64,000 nucleotides of DNA from JBKPNJ01 sp963695705 (GTDB lineage: Bacteria > Actinomycetota > Actinomycetes > Propionibacteriales > Nocardioidaceae), in assembly GCA_963695705.1 (NCBI GenBank), contig CAVOHB010000006.1, positions 372,001-436,000 of the forward strand. Direction: 5' to 3'. The notes under the pieces are model-generated. The model was given only the letters and a program-made list of their open reading frames with translations, had not been told where the DNA came from and did not search any database. The position numbers and the translations under genes were made by a program. Each line of letters starts with the position of its first letter. The first letter of the stretch is position 1. Shown here one piece after another: positions 17,761 to 26,014 of this stretch.

Positions 17761-19964
17761 GGACTGGCTCTTCCGATGGTGGCGGGCTCGGGCTCGGGAG
17801 TGGGCTGTGGTGTGGGTGGTGGTGTGGTGGGGAGGGGGATGTGGGCGGTGAGGGTGGTGCCGTGTCCGGGTGGGCTGGTGATGGTGAGGGTGCCGTCGAC
17901 GGCGGCGATGCGGTCGGTGAGTCCGGTGAGTCCGCTGCCGCTGTTGGGGTTGGCGCCGCCGATGCCGTCGTCGGTGATGGTGAGGGTGAGCTGGTTGTCG
18001 TGGTGGTGGGCGGTGATGGTGATGGTGGTGGCGTGGGCGTATTTGGCGGTGTTGGTGAGGGCTTCGGCGACGATGAAGTAGGCGGTGCCTTCGATGGTGG
18101 GTGGTGGTCGGGTGTCGAGGGTGTAGGTGGTGGTGACGGGGATGGGGGAGCGTTCGGCGAGGGCGGTGATGGCGGGGCCGAGTCCGCGTTCGGTGAGGAT
18201 GGCGGGGTGGATGCCGCGGGCGAGTTCGCGGAGTTCGTCGATGGCGGTGGCGAGTTGGCTGGAGGCTTGGTCGAGGGCGGCGGTGATGTCGGCGCCGGCT
18301 CCGTCGGCGCCGGATGCGTGGGGGGTCTGGCTGGTGAGCCGGTTCTTCGCCATCCGGAGGATGAGGGCGACGGAGACGAGGCTTTGTTGGGCGCCGTCGT
18401 GCAGGTCGCGTTCAAGGCGGCGGCGTTCGGTGTCTTGGGTGGTGACGAGTCGCTGCCGTGAGGTGCGGAGCTCTTCGATGAGTCGGGCGTTGCGCAGCAC
18501 GAGCCCGGTCTGGGAGGCGACGTCGTTGAGGAGTTTGTCTTCGGCGGGGGTGAGGGGGTCGTTGGGGGGTTTGTGGATGCTGATCACGCCGAGCAGCTCG
18601 TCGTGGTGGCGGACTGGGACGATCCGGTCGGCGGGTATCGCCGGTGGTTGGTCGTCGGTGATGTCCAGCGCGGTGGGTGCCGGATCGGTGGTTGGCGGCC
18701 AGGTGGCCTCGCGGACCAGGGTGGTGCCGAGCTTGAGCCAGACCTCCACGGCGGTGGCGCCGACTCCTTCGGCGACGGTGCGGGCCATCTGGGGGAGCAG
18801 TTCGACCGAGGCGTAGGTGCCGCCCATCCGGGTGGCGAAGTCGGACAGCACTTCGTAGGGGGTGGCGCGGGCGCCGTAGACCAGCTGGTTGGCGAACCGT
18901 TGGACGCGTTCCCGGACCGGGGCGAACGCGACCGCGACGATGGCGGTGGCCAGGATCGACAGGGCCAGGTTGGGCCGGTCCCCACGGCCGGCCAGCGCGC
19001 CGATCCCGACCACGATCCCGACATACACCGCGGTGATGAACGCCGCCAGCGTGCCGAACACCAGCGCCTTGTTGATCACCACATCGATCTCGTACAGCCG
19101 GTGCTTCAGAATCGCCAACCCGATCGCCACCGGAATCGAGACCATCCCAGCCAATGCGGAGTTCTCGAGCAATGAGTCGACGGTGGACGAGTGGGGGAAC
19201 TGGCTGAGGGCAATCGTCACGAAGTACAGGGCGGCGACGAAGGCGCCGGCGGTGGCCAGCCACTTCATCTGCAGCCGCTCCACCCCCGACGACCGCCGGA
19301 ACCGCAGCACCAGCGCCACCGCACACGCCAGGAAGCAGAGGGGATAGAGGACGAACATCAATTGCAGTGCGTCGATCACCGGCTCCAACGGCCCGATGAC
19401 GAACGGGTTCGTCAGTCCGGGAGCATCCGAGTCCTGCAGGGACGCGGGATCGAGCAGGGCCTGCAACGAGAGCAATGCGATCGTCACGCCTGAGACCCAG
19501 GCCACGGCTCGCCAGCGCGGGGACGGCAGATGACCGTCGGGAAACAGCAGGATCAGGTACGTGCCCATCAGCCCGACCGCCGGCACCCACGTCCAGACAC
19601 CGAGCGCCGCCGCGATGTCCGGCCGCGGCAGTGAACCAGGATCGGTGAGCACCGAGTACTCGGCATAGACGTCGGTGACAGCCTGCCATGCCCACGCTAG
19701 TCCCACCGCCAGCAGTAGCCAGGCGATGGTGTTCCTGGGCAGCCGGTGTGCCACCACCACACCCACCAGTGGAAACGCGGAGATCATGGCCACGAAGATC
19801 AGGGTGCTCGCTGGGCCGGCAGAACCCCAGGTCGCGGAAGAGGCGGCCGGATTGTCCGAGGTTGCCAGCGACACGATCAGCGCGACACCGAGGGCGAGAG
19901 CCACGAGACAGAACCCGGCCGCCGCGTAGGCGAGGCGGCGAAGCGTGACGTCGGTCAGCCTCAT
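17757..19964 (-). CDS. Membrane sensor histidine kinase 1 (HisKA_3 family)
   Basis: A 735-aa NarX/DesK-class kinase. The N-terminal third has about eight hydrophobic segments (first LRRLAYAAAGFCLVALALGV), with a short FPDGHLPSPRWRA loop. Then comes a GAF-like region (about residues 340-490), the dimerisation/phosphorylation helix with H522 in LERDLHDGAQQSL, and an HATPase with EALTNTAKYAH (N box) and DDGIGGANPNSGSGLTGL (G boxes). The C-terminal 20 residues are Pro/Thr-rich. About residues 276-719 match kinase 2 through a shared 1,329-bp DNA segment, while the sensor part is clearly diverged. The start overlaps the kinase 2 stop (ATGA). The cognate regulator is probably the downstream cyclase-receiver-LuxR protein. 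Confidence 0.93.
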   Translation of the reverse strand: MRLTDVTLRRLAYAAAGFCLVALALGVALIVSLATSDNPAASSATWGSAGPASTLIFVAMISAFPLVGVVVAHRLPRNTIAWLLLAVGLAWAWQAVTDVYAEYSVLTDPGSLPRPDIAAALGVWTWVPAVGLMGTYLILLFPDGHLPSPRWRAVAWVSGVTIALLSLQALLDPASLQDSDAPGLTNPFVIGPLEPVIDALQLMFVLYPLCFLACAVALVLRFRRSSGVERLQMKWLATAGAFVAALYFVTIALSQFPHSSTVDSLLENSALAGMVSIPVAIGLAILKHRLYEIDVVINKALVFGTLAAFITAVYVGIVVGIGALAGRGDRPNLALSILATAIVAVAFAPVRERVQRFANQLVYGARATPYEVLSDFATRMGGTYASVELLPQMARTVAEGVGATAVEVWLKLGTTLVREATWPPTTDPAPTALDITDDQPPAIPADRIVPVRHHDELLGVISIHKPPNDPLTPAEDKLLNDVASQTGLVLRNARLIEELRTSRQRLVTTQDTERRRLERDLHDGAQQSLVSVALILRMAKNRLTSQTPHASGADGAGADITAALDQASSQLATAIDELRELARGIHPAILTERGLGPAITALAERSPIPVTTTYTLDTRPPPTIEGTAYFIVAEALTNTAKYAHATTITITAHHHDNQLTLTITDDGIGGANPNSGSGLTGLTDRIAAVDGTLTITSPPGHGTTLTAHIPLPTTPPPTPQPTPEPEPATIGRASP
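17809..19137. repeat. Copy A of a 1,329-bp near-perfect direct duplication
   Basis: Matches 20013-21341 at a constant offset of 2,204 bp. Several different reading frames through both copies give identical translations, so the two must be the same or nearly the same base for base. The left edge (17808 T versus 20012 G) and right edge (after 19137/21341) are sharp. It spans the GAF-like, HisKA_3 and ATPase parts of sensor kinase 1. Confidence 0.92.
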
Positions 19965-22186
19965 CGTGGGCCCCCGACCAGTGTCGGAGGAACCGCGGAC
20001 GCTTCGGGGGTGGGTGTGGGTGGTGGTGTGGTGGGGAGGGGGATGTGGGCGGTGAGGGTGGTGCCGTGTCCGGGTGGGCTGGTGATGGTGAGGGTGCCGT
20101 CGACGGCGGCGATGCGGTCGGTGAGTCCGGTGAGTCCGCTGCCGCTGTTGGGGTTGGCGCCGCCGATGCCGTCGTCGGTGATGGTGAGGGTGAGCTGGTT
20201 GTCGTGGTGGTGGGCGGTGATGGTGATGGTGGTGGCGTGGGCGTATTTGGCGGTGTTGGTGAGGGCTTCGGCGACGATGAAGTAGGCGGTGCCTTCGATG
20301 GTGGGTGGTGGTCGGGTGTCGAGGGTGTAGGTGGTGGTGACGGGGATGGGGGAGCGTTCGGCGAGGGCGGTGATGGCGGGGCCGAGTCCGCGTTCGGTGA
20401 GGATGGCGGGGTGGATGCCGCGGGCGAGTTCGCGGAGTTCGTCGATGGCGGTGGCGAGTTGGCTGGAGGCTTGGTCGAGGGCGGCGGTGATGTCGGCGCC
20501 GGCTCCGTCGGCGCCGGATGCGTGGGGGGTCTGGCTGGTGAGCCGGTTCTTCGCCATCCGGAGGATGAGGGCGACGGAGACGAGGCTTTGTTGGGCGCCG
20601 TCGTGCAGGTCGCGTTCAAGGCGGCGGCGTTCGGTGTCTTGGGTGGTGACGAGTCGCTGCCGTGAGGTGCGGAGCTCTTCGATGAGTCGGGCGTTGCGCA
20701 GCACGAGCCCGGTCTGGGAGGCGACGTCGTTGAGGAGTTTGTCTTCGGCGGGGGTGAGGGGGTCGTTGGGGGGTTTGTGGATGCTGATCACGCCGAGCAG
20801 CTCGTCGTGGTGGCGGACTGGGACGATCCGGTCGGCGGGTATCGCCGGTGGTTGGTCGTCGGTGATGTCCAGCGCGGTGGGTGCCGGATCGGTGGTTGGC
20901 GGCCAGGTGGCCTCGCGGACCAGGGTGGTGCCGAGCTTGAGCCAGACCTCCACGGCGGTGGCGCCGACTCCTTCGGCGACGGTGCGGGCCATCTGGGGGA
21001 GCAGTTCGACCGAGGCGTAGGTGCCGCCCATCCGGGTGGCGAAGTCGGACAGCACTTCGTAGGGGGTGGCGCGGGCGCCGTAGACCAGCTGGTTGGCGAA
21101 CCGTTGGACGCGTTCCCGGACCGGGGCGAACGCGACCGCGACGATGGCGGTGGCCAGGATCGACAGGGCCAGGTTGGGCCGGTCCCCACGGCCGGCCAGC
21201 GCGCCGATCCCGACCACGATCCCGACATACACCGCGGTGATGAACGCCGCCAGCGTGCCGAACACCAGCGCCTTGTTGATCACCACATCGATCTCGTACA
21301 GCCGGTGCTTCAGAATCGCCAACCCGATCGCCACCGGAATCACCCCGAACGACATCGTCGACAGGTCCTGCATGAAGGTGATCCACGGCGCGTCACCGGC
21401 GAAGGCGCCCGCGTCAGCCAGGAACGTGGCCGAGAGGGTCACGACGTACAGTGCGGCGACGATGCCGGCGGCGGTGGCCAGCCACTTCATCTGCAGCCGC
21501 TCCACCCCCGAGGAGCGGCGGAACCGCAGCACCAGCGCCACCGCAGACGCCACGATGCACACCGGGAATACCAGCAGCATCAAGCTGAGCACATCGATGA
21601 CCTGCTGGATCGCGGGAATCACCAGCGGATTGTCCAGACCGAACGCCGCCGAGTCCTCGATCGGGCCAGGCGCCAACATCACGGCCACCGAGACGACAAT
21701 GATCGTCACTCCGGAGACCCACGCGAGGGGGCGCCAACGCGGCGACGGCAGATGCCCGTCGGGGAACAGCAGGATCAGGAACGTCCCCAGCAGTCCGATC
21801 GCCGGCACCCACGTCCACGCGCTCAGTGCCGCCGCGACGTCCGGGCGGGGCAGCGATCCTGGGTTCGTGATCACCGAGTAGACCGCGTACGAGTCGGCCA
21901 CCGCCCCCCAGGCCCACGTCAGCCCAACCGCCAACAGCAGCCAGCCGATCGTGTTCCGCGGCTGCCGATGCGCAACCAGCACACCAACGAGCGGAAATGC
22001 GAACGTGGTGACTCCGATCAGGAAGTCGCCAACCGGTCCGGAGGAGCCCCACGAGCCCTGCATCCTCGCGTGGCTACCGGAGCCAATTTCCGACACGAGC
22101 ACCGCGGCACCGACCAGGAAGCTGAACAAGCACACCGCGAACGCCGCCCAGGCGAGCCGGCGTAGCGCCTCAGTGCTCAGTGGCAT
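19961..22186 (-). CDS. Membrane sensor histidine kinase 2 (HisKA_3 family)
   Basis: A 741-aa paralogue of the adjacent kinase. The sensor half again has about eight hydrophobic segments (first LRRLAWAAFAVCLFSFLVGA) and the FPDGHLPSPRWRP loop, but differs from kinase 1 throughout. From about residue 282 to 724 the sequence is the same as in kinase 1: GAF-like region, phospho-acceptor H528 (LERDLHDGAQQSL) and HATPase. The ATG at 22186 is chosen because it begins a membrane segment matching kinase 1. It lies 10 bp inside the receiver gene, giving translational coupling. Longer in-frame upstream sequence is the receiver gene read in another frame. Signal unknown. Confidence 0.92.
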   Translation of the reverse strand: MPLSTEALRRLAWAAFAVCLFSFLVGAAVLVSEIGSGSHARMQGSWGSSGPVGDFLIGVTTFAFPLVGVLVAHRQPRNTIGWLLLAVGLTWAWGAVADSYAVYSVITNPGSLPRPDVAAALSAWTWVPAIGLLGTFLILLFPDGHLPSPRWRPLAWVSGVTIIVVSVAVMLAPGPIEDSAAFGLDNPLVIPAIQQVIDVLSLMLLVFPVCIVASAVALVLRFRRSSGVERLQMKWLATAAGIVAALYVVTLSATFLADAGAFAGDAPWITFMQDLSTMSFGVIPVAIGLAILKHRLYEIDVVINKALVFGTLAAFITAVYVGIVVGIGALAGRGDRPNLALSILATAIVAVAFAPVRERVQRFANQLVYGARATPYEVLSDFATRMGGTYASVELLPQMARTVAEGVGATAVEVWLKLGTTLVREATWPPTTDPAPTALDITDDQPPAIPADRIVPVRHHDELLGVISIHKPPNDPLTPAEDKLLNDVASQTGLVLRNARLIEELRTSRQRLVTTQDTERRRLERDLHDGAQQSLVSVALILRMAKNRLTSQTPHASGADGAGADITAALDQASSQLATAIDELRELARGIHPAILTERGLGPAITALAERSPIPVTTTYTLDTRPPPTIEGTAYFIVAEALTNTAKYAHATTITITAHHHDNQLTLTITDDGIGGANPNSGSGLTGLTDRIAAVDGTLTITSPPGHGTTLTAHIPLPTTPPPTPTPEASAVPPTLVGGPR
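20013..21341. repeat. Copy B of the 1,329-bp near-perfect direct duplication
   Basis: Partner of 17809-19137, in the same orientation, within sensor kinase 2. Beyond its right edge the two genes remain recognisably related only in patches, for example around the HFICSRSTP-antisense segment near 19260 and 21480. That points to an old gene duplication later homogenised in the transmitter half, or to a domain swap. Confidence 0.92.
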
Positions 22187-22548
22187 CGTGAGCCTCTGGC
22201 CAGCAGCGTGCGCAAGGCCGTCCCGGAGATCTCCGCCTTCGGTACGAACCCCACGGCGCCGGAGGACTCGACCTGGTCGCCGTAGTCGGACGCGTCGCGG
22301 CTGGAGACCAGCACGATCTGCCCGGCGAACCCACGGCTGAACAGCTCGCGGGCGACGTCGAAGCCCATCGCATCGGGGAGCTGGACGTCGAGCAGGATGA
22401 CGTCGGGCCGCAGGGTCTCGGCAGCCGTCACAGCGGAGGCTCCGTCGACGGCCTCGCCGACGACGTCGAAACCCTCCATCTCGAGGAGCACCCGGGCCGA
22501 GGTTCTGAACCCCAGGTGATCGTCGACGACTAGAGCGGTGATGGCCAT
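22177..22548 (-). CDS. Receiver-only response regulator
   Basis: A 123-aa single receiver domain with no output domain. D9/D10 (VVDDH) bind metal, D54 (ILLDVQLPD) is the phospho-acceptor, the switch Ser is in VLVSSRD and the Lys is in VPKAEIS. It stops ten residues after the last helix, so it is truly receiver-only and not cut by a frame break that I can find. Such proteins act as phosphate sinks, phospho-relay intermediates or allosteric partners. It is the first gene of a four-gene overlapping operon with both kinases and the cyclase fusion. Confidence 0.92.
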   Translation of the reverse strand: MAITALVVDDHLGFRTSARVLLEMEGFDVVGEAVDGASAVTAAETLRPDVILLDVQLPDAMGFDVARELFSRGFAGQIVLVSSRDASDYGDQVESSGAVGFVPKAEISGTALRTLLARGSRCH

Positions 22549-22616
22549 ACCTCAACTGTGCCCGTCCGGCGCTGGCGCGGCCAGAGGGCTGGCCCTGGAC
22601 CTCAGCGGGCGGCGTA

Positions 22617-22628
22617 AGGGTTAACCCT
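22617..22628. promoter_or_regulatory. Perfect 12-bp palindrome upstream of the signalling operon
   Basis: AGGGTTAACCCT, a perfect dyad centred 74 bp upstream of the receiver-gene start. It is AT-richer than its surroundings and lies in the only intergenic gap that can hold the operon promoter. Operator function is inferred from position only. Confidence 0.4.
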
Positions 22629-22651
22629 CATCGCCGGGAGGTGGGGGCAGC

Positions 22652-24049
22652 CTAGAGGTGCGTCCAGGCCTCGGTGAGTACGGAGCGCAGGATCTGCTCT
22701 ATCTCGTCGAAATGCTCCTGGTCGCAGATCAACGGCGGCGAGAGCTGGATGACAGGGTCGCCGCGGTCGTCGGCGCGGCAGTAGAGCCCCGCCTCGTAGA
22801 GTGCCTTGGACAGGAACCCGCGCAATAGGCGCTCGGACTCCTCGTCGGTGAAGGTCTCCTTCGTCGCCTTGTCCTTGACGATCTCGATGCCGTAGAAGAA
22901 ACCGTCACCACGCACGTCGCCGACGATCGGCAGGTCGTACAGCTTCTCCAGAGTGGCGCGGAAGGCGCCCTGGCTCTCCAGTACGTGCTCGTTGAGCTGC
23001 TCCTTCTCGAAGATATCGAGGTTGGCCAGCGCGACCGCGGTCGACACCGGGTGGCCGCCGAAGGTGTACCCGTGCGCGAACATCGTGTCGCCGCGCAGGA
23101 ACGGCTCCATCAGGCGGTCGGTCGCGATCATCGCCCCGAGCGGTGCGTACCCAGAGGTCAAGCCCTTGGCGCAGGTGATCATGTCGGGCTGGTAGCCGTA
23201 CCGCTCGGCGCCGAACATGTGACCGAGCCGGCCGAACGCGCAGATGACCTCGTCGGAGACCAGCAGGACGTCGTACTCGTCGCAGATCTCGCGAACCCGC
23301 TGGAAGTATCCGGGAGGGGGCGGGAAGCAGCCGCCGGCGTTCTGCACCGGCTCGAGGAACACCGCGGCGACCGTCTCGGCGCCCTCGTTCTCGATGGCGA
23401 CGGCGATCTGGTCGGCCGCCCAGCGGCTGAACGCCACTGGGTCGTCGCCGTGCACCGGCGCCCGGTAGATGTTGGTGTTGGGGACCCGGAACGTGCTGGG
23501 TACGAGCGGCTCGAAGGCCGCCTTGAACGGCGGGAGTCCGGTGATCGAGAGCGCCCCCTGGGTGGAGCCGTGGTAGGCGATGGCGCGGCTGATCACCTTG
23601 TGCTTGCCGGGCTTGCCGGTCAGCTTGAAGTACTGCTTGGCCAGCTTCCAGGCGGTCTCGACCGACTCGCTGCCGCTGGTGGAGAAGAACACCCGGTTGA
23701 GGTCACCGGGCGCATGTCCGGACATCCGCTCGGCCAGCTCGATCGCGCTGGGATGGGCGTAGGACCACAACGGGAAGAACGCGAGCTGCGACATCTGCTT
23801 GGCGGCGGCGTCGGCCAGCTCCGTACGACCGTGTCCGACCTGGGTGACGAAAAGCCCGGCGAGCGCATCGAGGTAGCGCTTGCCGTGCGCGTCGAAGATG
23901 TACGCTCCCTCACCGCGCACAATCACCGGAACCTCGTGCTTCTCGTAGGCTCCCATCCGGCTGAAGTGCATCCAGAGGTGATCACGGGCAGACTGCTGCA
24001 GGGCCGGGATGTCGAAGACGGGGCCGTTCGGGCCGGTCTCGAGACTCAT
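22652..24049 (-). CDS. Class III aminotransferase (omega-amino acid/putrescine-pyruvate type)
   Basis: A 465-aa PLP enzyme of the class III family, most like bacterial omega-amino-acid:pyruvate or putrescine:pyruvate aminotransferases (SpuC-like). It has FFSTSGSESVETAWKLAKQY, the YHGSTQGALSITG segment, the Asp motif SDEVICAFGRLG, and the Schiff-base Lys in TCAKGLTSGYAPLGA. The chosen start, ATG 24049, has GAGGA eight bases upstream and gives the family N-terminus; 59 further in-frame residues upstream are not family-like. It is divergent from the amidohydrolase across a 212-bp gap and probably deaminates putrescine or a similar diamine to an aminoaldehyde. Confidence 0.92.
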   Translation of the reverse strand: MSLETGPNGPVFDIPALQQSARDHLWMHFSRMGAYEKHEVPVIVRGEGAYIFDAHGKRYLDALAGLFVTQVGHGRTELADAAAKQMSQLAFFPLWSYAHPSAIELAERMSGHAPGDLNRVFFSTSGSESVETAWKLAKQYFKLTGKPGKHKVISRAIAYHGSTQGALSITGLPPFKAAFEPLVPSTFRVPNTNIYRAPVHGDDPVAFSRWAADQIAVAIENEGAETVAAVFLEPVQNAGGCFPPPPGYFQRVREICDEYDVLLVSDEVICAFGRLGHMFGAERYGYQPDMITCAKGLTSGYAPLGAMIATDRLMEPFLRGDTMFAHGYTFGGHPVSTAVALANLDIFEKEQLNEHVLESQGAFRATLEKLYDLPIVGDVRGDGFFYGIEIVKDKATKETFTDEESERLLRGFLSKALYEAGLYCRADDRGDPVIQLSPPLICDQEHFDEIEQILRSVLTEAWTHL

Positions 24050-24208
24050 GTTGATCCTCGATCGTAGGTCGGTGCTGGTCCTGCTAAGTCTGCCGGTGAC
24101 GAGGGGGGTTAGGCAAGTGAATCCGTTGGTGATCGGGGTGGATCCGGTCCAATAGGGTGATTGTTTGGTTGTGAGACCACGAAATCCGCAGATTGTGGGA
24201 GCAGCGAG

Positions 24209-24265
24209 ATGACTCGGTACGGCCACCCGACGACGCCGGTCCTTCGAGCGCGCGGTGACCGGTGA
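24209..24265 (+). other. Possible leader ORF before the amidohydrolase gene
   Basis: An 18-codon frame from ATG 24209, preceded by TGGGAGCAGCGAG as a ribosome site. Its TGA overlaps the GTG start at 24262. It could couple translation or could mark a shifted true N-terminus. Weak evidence. Confidence 0.3.
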
Positions 24266-25947
24266 CCGCCCCGGTCGACGGGGCGGCGGCCGACCGGGTC
24301 TTCGTCGGGGGCCGGGTGTTCTGCGCGGACCCGGCGCGTCGCTTCGCGACCGCCCTGGCGGTCGGGCGCGGACGCATCCTCGCCGTCGGCCACGACGAGA
24401 TCCGCGAGCTCGTCGGCCCCGCCACGGACGTCGTCGACGTCGCCGGCGGGCTGGTCGTGCCTGGCTTTCAGGATGCGCACGCGCATCCTGTTCAGGGAGG
24501 CCTGGAACGGATGCGCTGCGACCTGTCCGAGCTCCGCACCCGTGACGAGTACCTCGCCGCGATCCATGCGTACGCCGCCGGGCACCCGGACCGCGAGTGG
24601 ATCGCCGGCGGCGGCTGGAGCATGGCGGCGTTTCCCGGCGGCACCCCCGAGAAGGAGGACCTCAACTCGGTCTGCCCCGACCGGCCGGTCTTCCTTCCGA
24701 ACCGTGACCACCACGGCGCCTGGGTCAACTCCAGAGCGCTCGCGCTGGCGGGCATCGACGCGGCGACCCCCGATCCGCCGGACGGCAGGATCGAGCGGCG
24801 TGACGGGGGGTCCCCCAGCGGGACCCTGCACGAGGGGGCCATGCACCTGGTCGGGCGGCTGCTGGCGCCTGCCACTCCGCAGGAGATGACCGCCGCGCTG
24901 CTCGGCGCGCAGGCGTACCTCCACTCGCTGGGCATCACCGGATGGCAGGACGCGATCCTCGGCGCGTACGCCAACATCGCCGACACCTCGGACGTGTACC
25001 TGGGCGCGGCGACCGACGGCAGCCTGACCGCCCGGGTCAACGGTGCGCTGTGGTGGCGGCGCGATCGCGGAGCCGAGCAGGTCGCCGATCTGGTGGCACG
25101 ACGGGAGCGCTACTCGGCCGAGAACTTCCGGGCGACGAGCGTGAAGATCATGCAGGACGGCGTGGTGGAGAACTACACCGCGGCGATGCTCGAGCCCTAT
25201 CTGGACATCGGCGGCACCGCGACGGGCAACTCGGGGCTGTCGTTCGTCGACCCGGGCGAGCTGCGCAGGTACGTGACGGCCCTCGACGCCGCCGGTTTCC
25301 AGGTGCACGTGCACACGATCGGTGACCGTGCCGTACGCGAGGCGCTCGACGCCATCGAGGCGGCCAGGGCCGCGAACGGGCCCAACGACCTACGCCACCA
25401 TCTGGCGCACATCCAGGTGGTGCATCCCGATGACATCGCCAGGTTCCGCGCGCTGGGGGTGACCGCCAACATGCAGCCGCTGTGGGCGGCCGCCGAGCCA
25501 CAGATGGTCGAGCTCACGCTGCCGTTCCTCGGCGCTGAACGGGCGGGCTGGCAGTACCCCTTCGGTGACCTGCTGCGGTCCGGGGCATCGCTGTGCGCCG
25601 GTTCGGACTGGCCGGTGTCGAGTCCCAACCCGTTGTGGGGGATCCACGTCGCGGTCAACCGCACGGTGCCGCCGGAGGACGCCGACGGCGACTGGCCGCC
25701 GTTCCTGCCCGAGCAGGCGATCGACCTGGCCTCGGCGTTGACCGCCTACACGGCCGGCTCGGCGTACGTCAACCACCGTGACGACACCGGCGTGCTCGCG
25801 GCCGGCAACCTCGCCGACATCGCGGTCCTGGACCGTGACGTGTTCGCCGCTCCGGCCGAGGAGATCTCCTCCGCCCGGGTCGTGGCAACCTACGTCGGTG
25901 GCGTCGAGGTCTACTCCGCCACAGGCACGGCCGCCGGGACGCGATAA
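24262..25947 (+). CDS. Amidohydrolase family 3 (YtcJ-like metal-dependent hydrolase)
   Basis: A 561-aa amidohydrolase. The N-terminal beta strand and composite site (VFVGGRVFCADP) is followed by the metal-binding HxH-type motif GFQDAHAHPVQGGLERM. Next are DREWIAGGGW and FLPNRDHHGAWVNSRAL, typical of YtcJ/exoenzyme-regulatory-protein-like members. KIMQDGVVENYTAAML carries the carboxy-lysine-equivalent region; HVHTIGDRAVREALDAIE and the late Asp segment CAGSDWPVSSPNP complete the site. The substrate is unknown; neighbours suggest an amide or cyclic amine breakdown product. The start is GTG 24262. Its stop codon lies inside the first unit of a repeat array. Confidence 0.88.
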   Translation: MTAPVDGAAADRVFVGGRVFCADPARRFATALAVGRGRILAVGHDEIRELVGPATDVVDVAGGLVVPGFQDAHAHPVQGGLERMRCDLSELRTRDEYLAAIHAYAAGHPDREWIAGGGWSMAAFPGGTPEKEDLNSVCPDRPVFLPNRDHHGAWVNSRALALAGIDAATPDPPDGRIERRDGGSPSGTLHEGAMHLVGRLLAPATPQEMTAALLGAQAYLHSLGITGWQDAILGAYANIADTSDVYLGAATDGSLTARVNGALWWRRDRGAEQVADLVARRERYSAENFRATSVKIMQDGVVENYTAAMLEPYLDIGGTATGNSGLSFVDPGELRRYVTALDAAGFQVHVHTIGDRAVREALDAIEAARAANGPNDLRHHLAHIQVVHPDDIARFRALGVTANMQPLWAAAEPQMVELTLPFLGAERAGWQYPFGDLLRSGASLCAGSDWPVSSPNPLWGIHVAVNRTVPPEDADGDWPPFLPEQAIDLASALTAYTAGSAYVNHRDDTGVLAAGNLADIAVLDRDVFAAPAEEISSARVVATYVGGVEVYSATGTAAGTR

Positions 25948-26001
25948 GTGTCGGATCGCGTGACACAAGTGTCGGATCGCGTGAAATAAGTGTCGGATCG
26001 C
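25941..26001 (-). repeat. Tandem array of three 21-bp repeats between convergent genes
   Basis: Read on the minus strand, the units are 26001-25981 (21 bp), 25980-25960 (21 bp) and 25959-25941 (19 bp). Each starts GCGATCCGACACTT. They belong to the same family as the array at 16421. The amidohydrolase stop codon (25945-25947) is inside the array, which ends 13 bp before the stop of the convergent dehydrogenase. Confidence 0.9.
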
Positions 26002-26014
26002 GGGAAGGGTGGAG

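Noticed and set aside
18412..20619. A 735-codon open frame, Pro/Thr/Ser-rich, overlapping the kinases in another frame
   Set aside because: Low-complexity composition is what shifted high-GC coding DNA produces; it spans two genes with strong domain evidence.
20777..22165. A 462-codon plus-strand frame opposite kinase 2
   Set aside because: Asp/Arg/Gln-rich composition with no motifs; it is the antisense of a well-supported gene.
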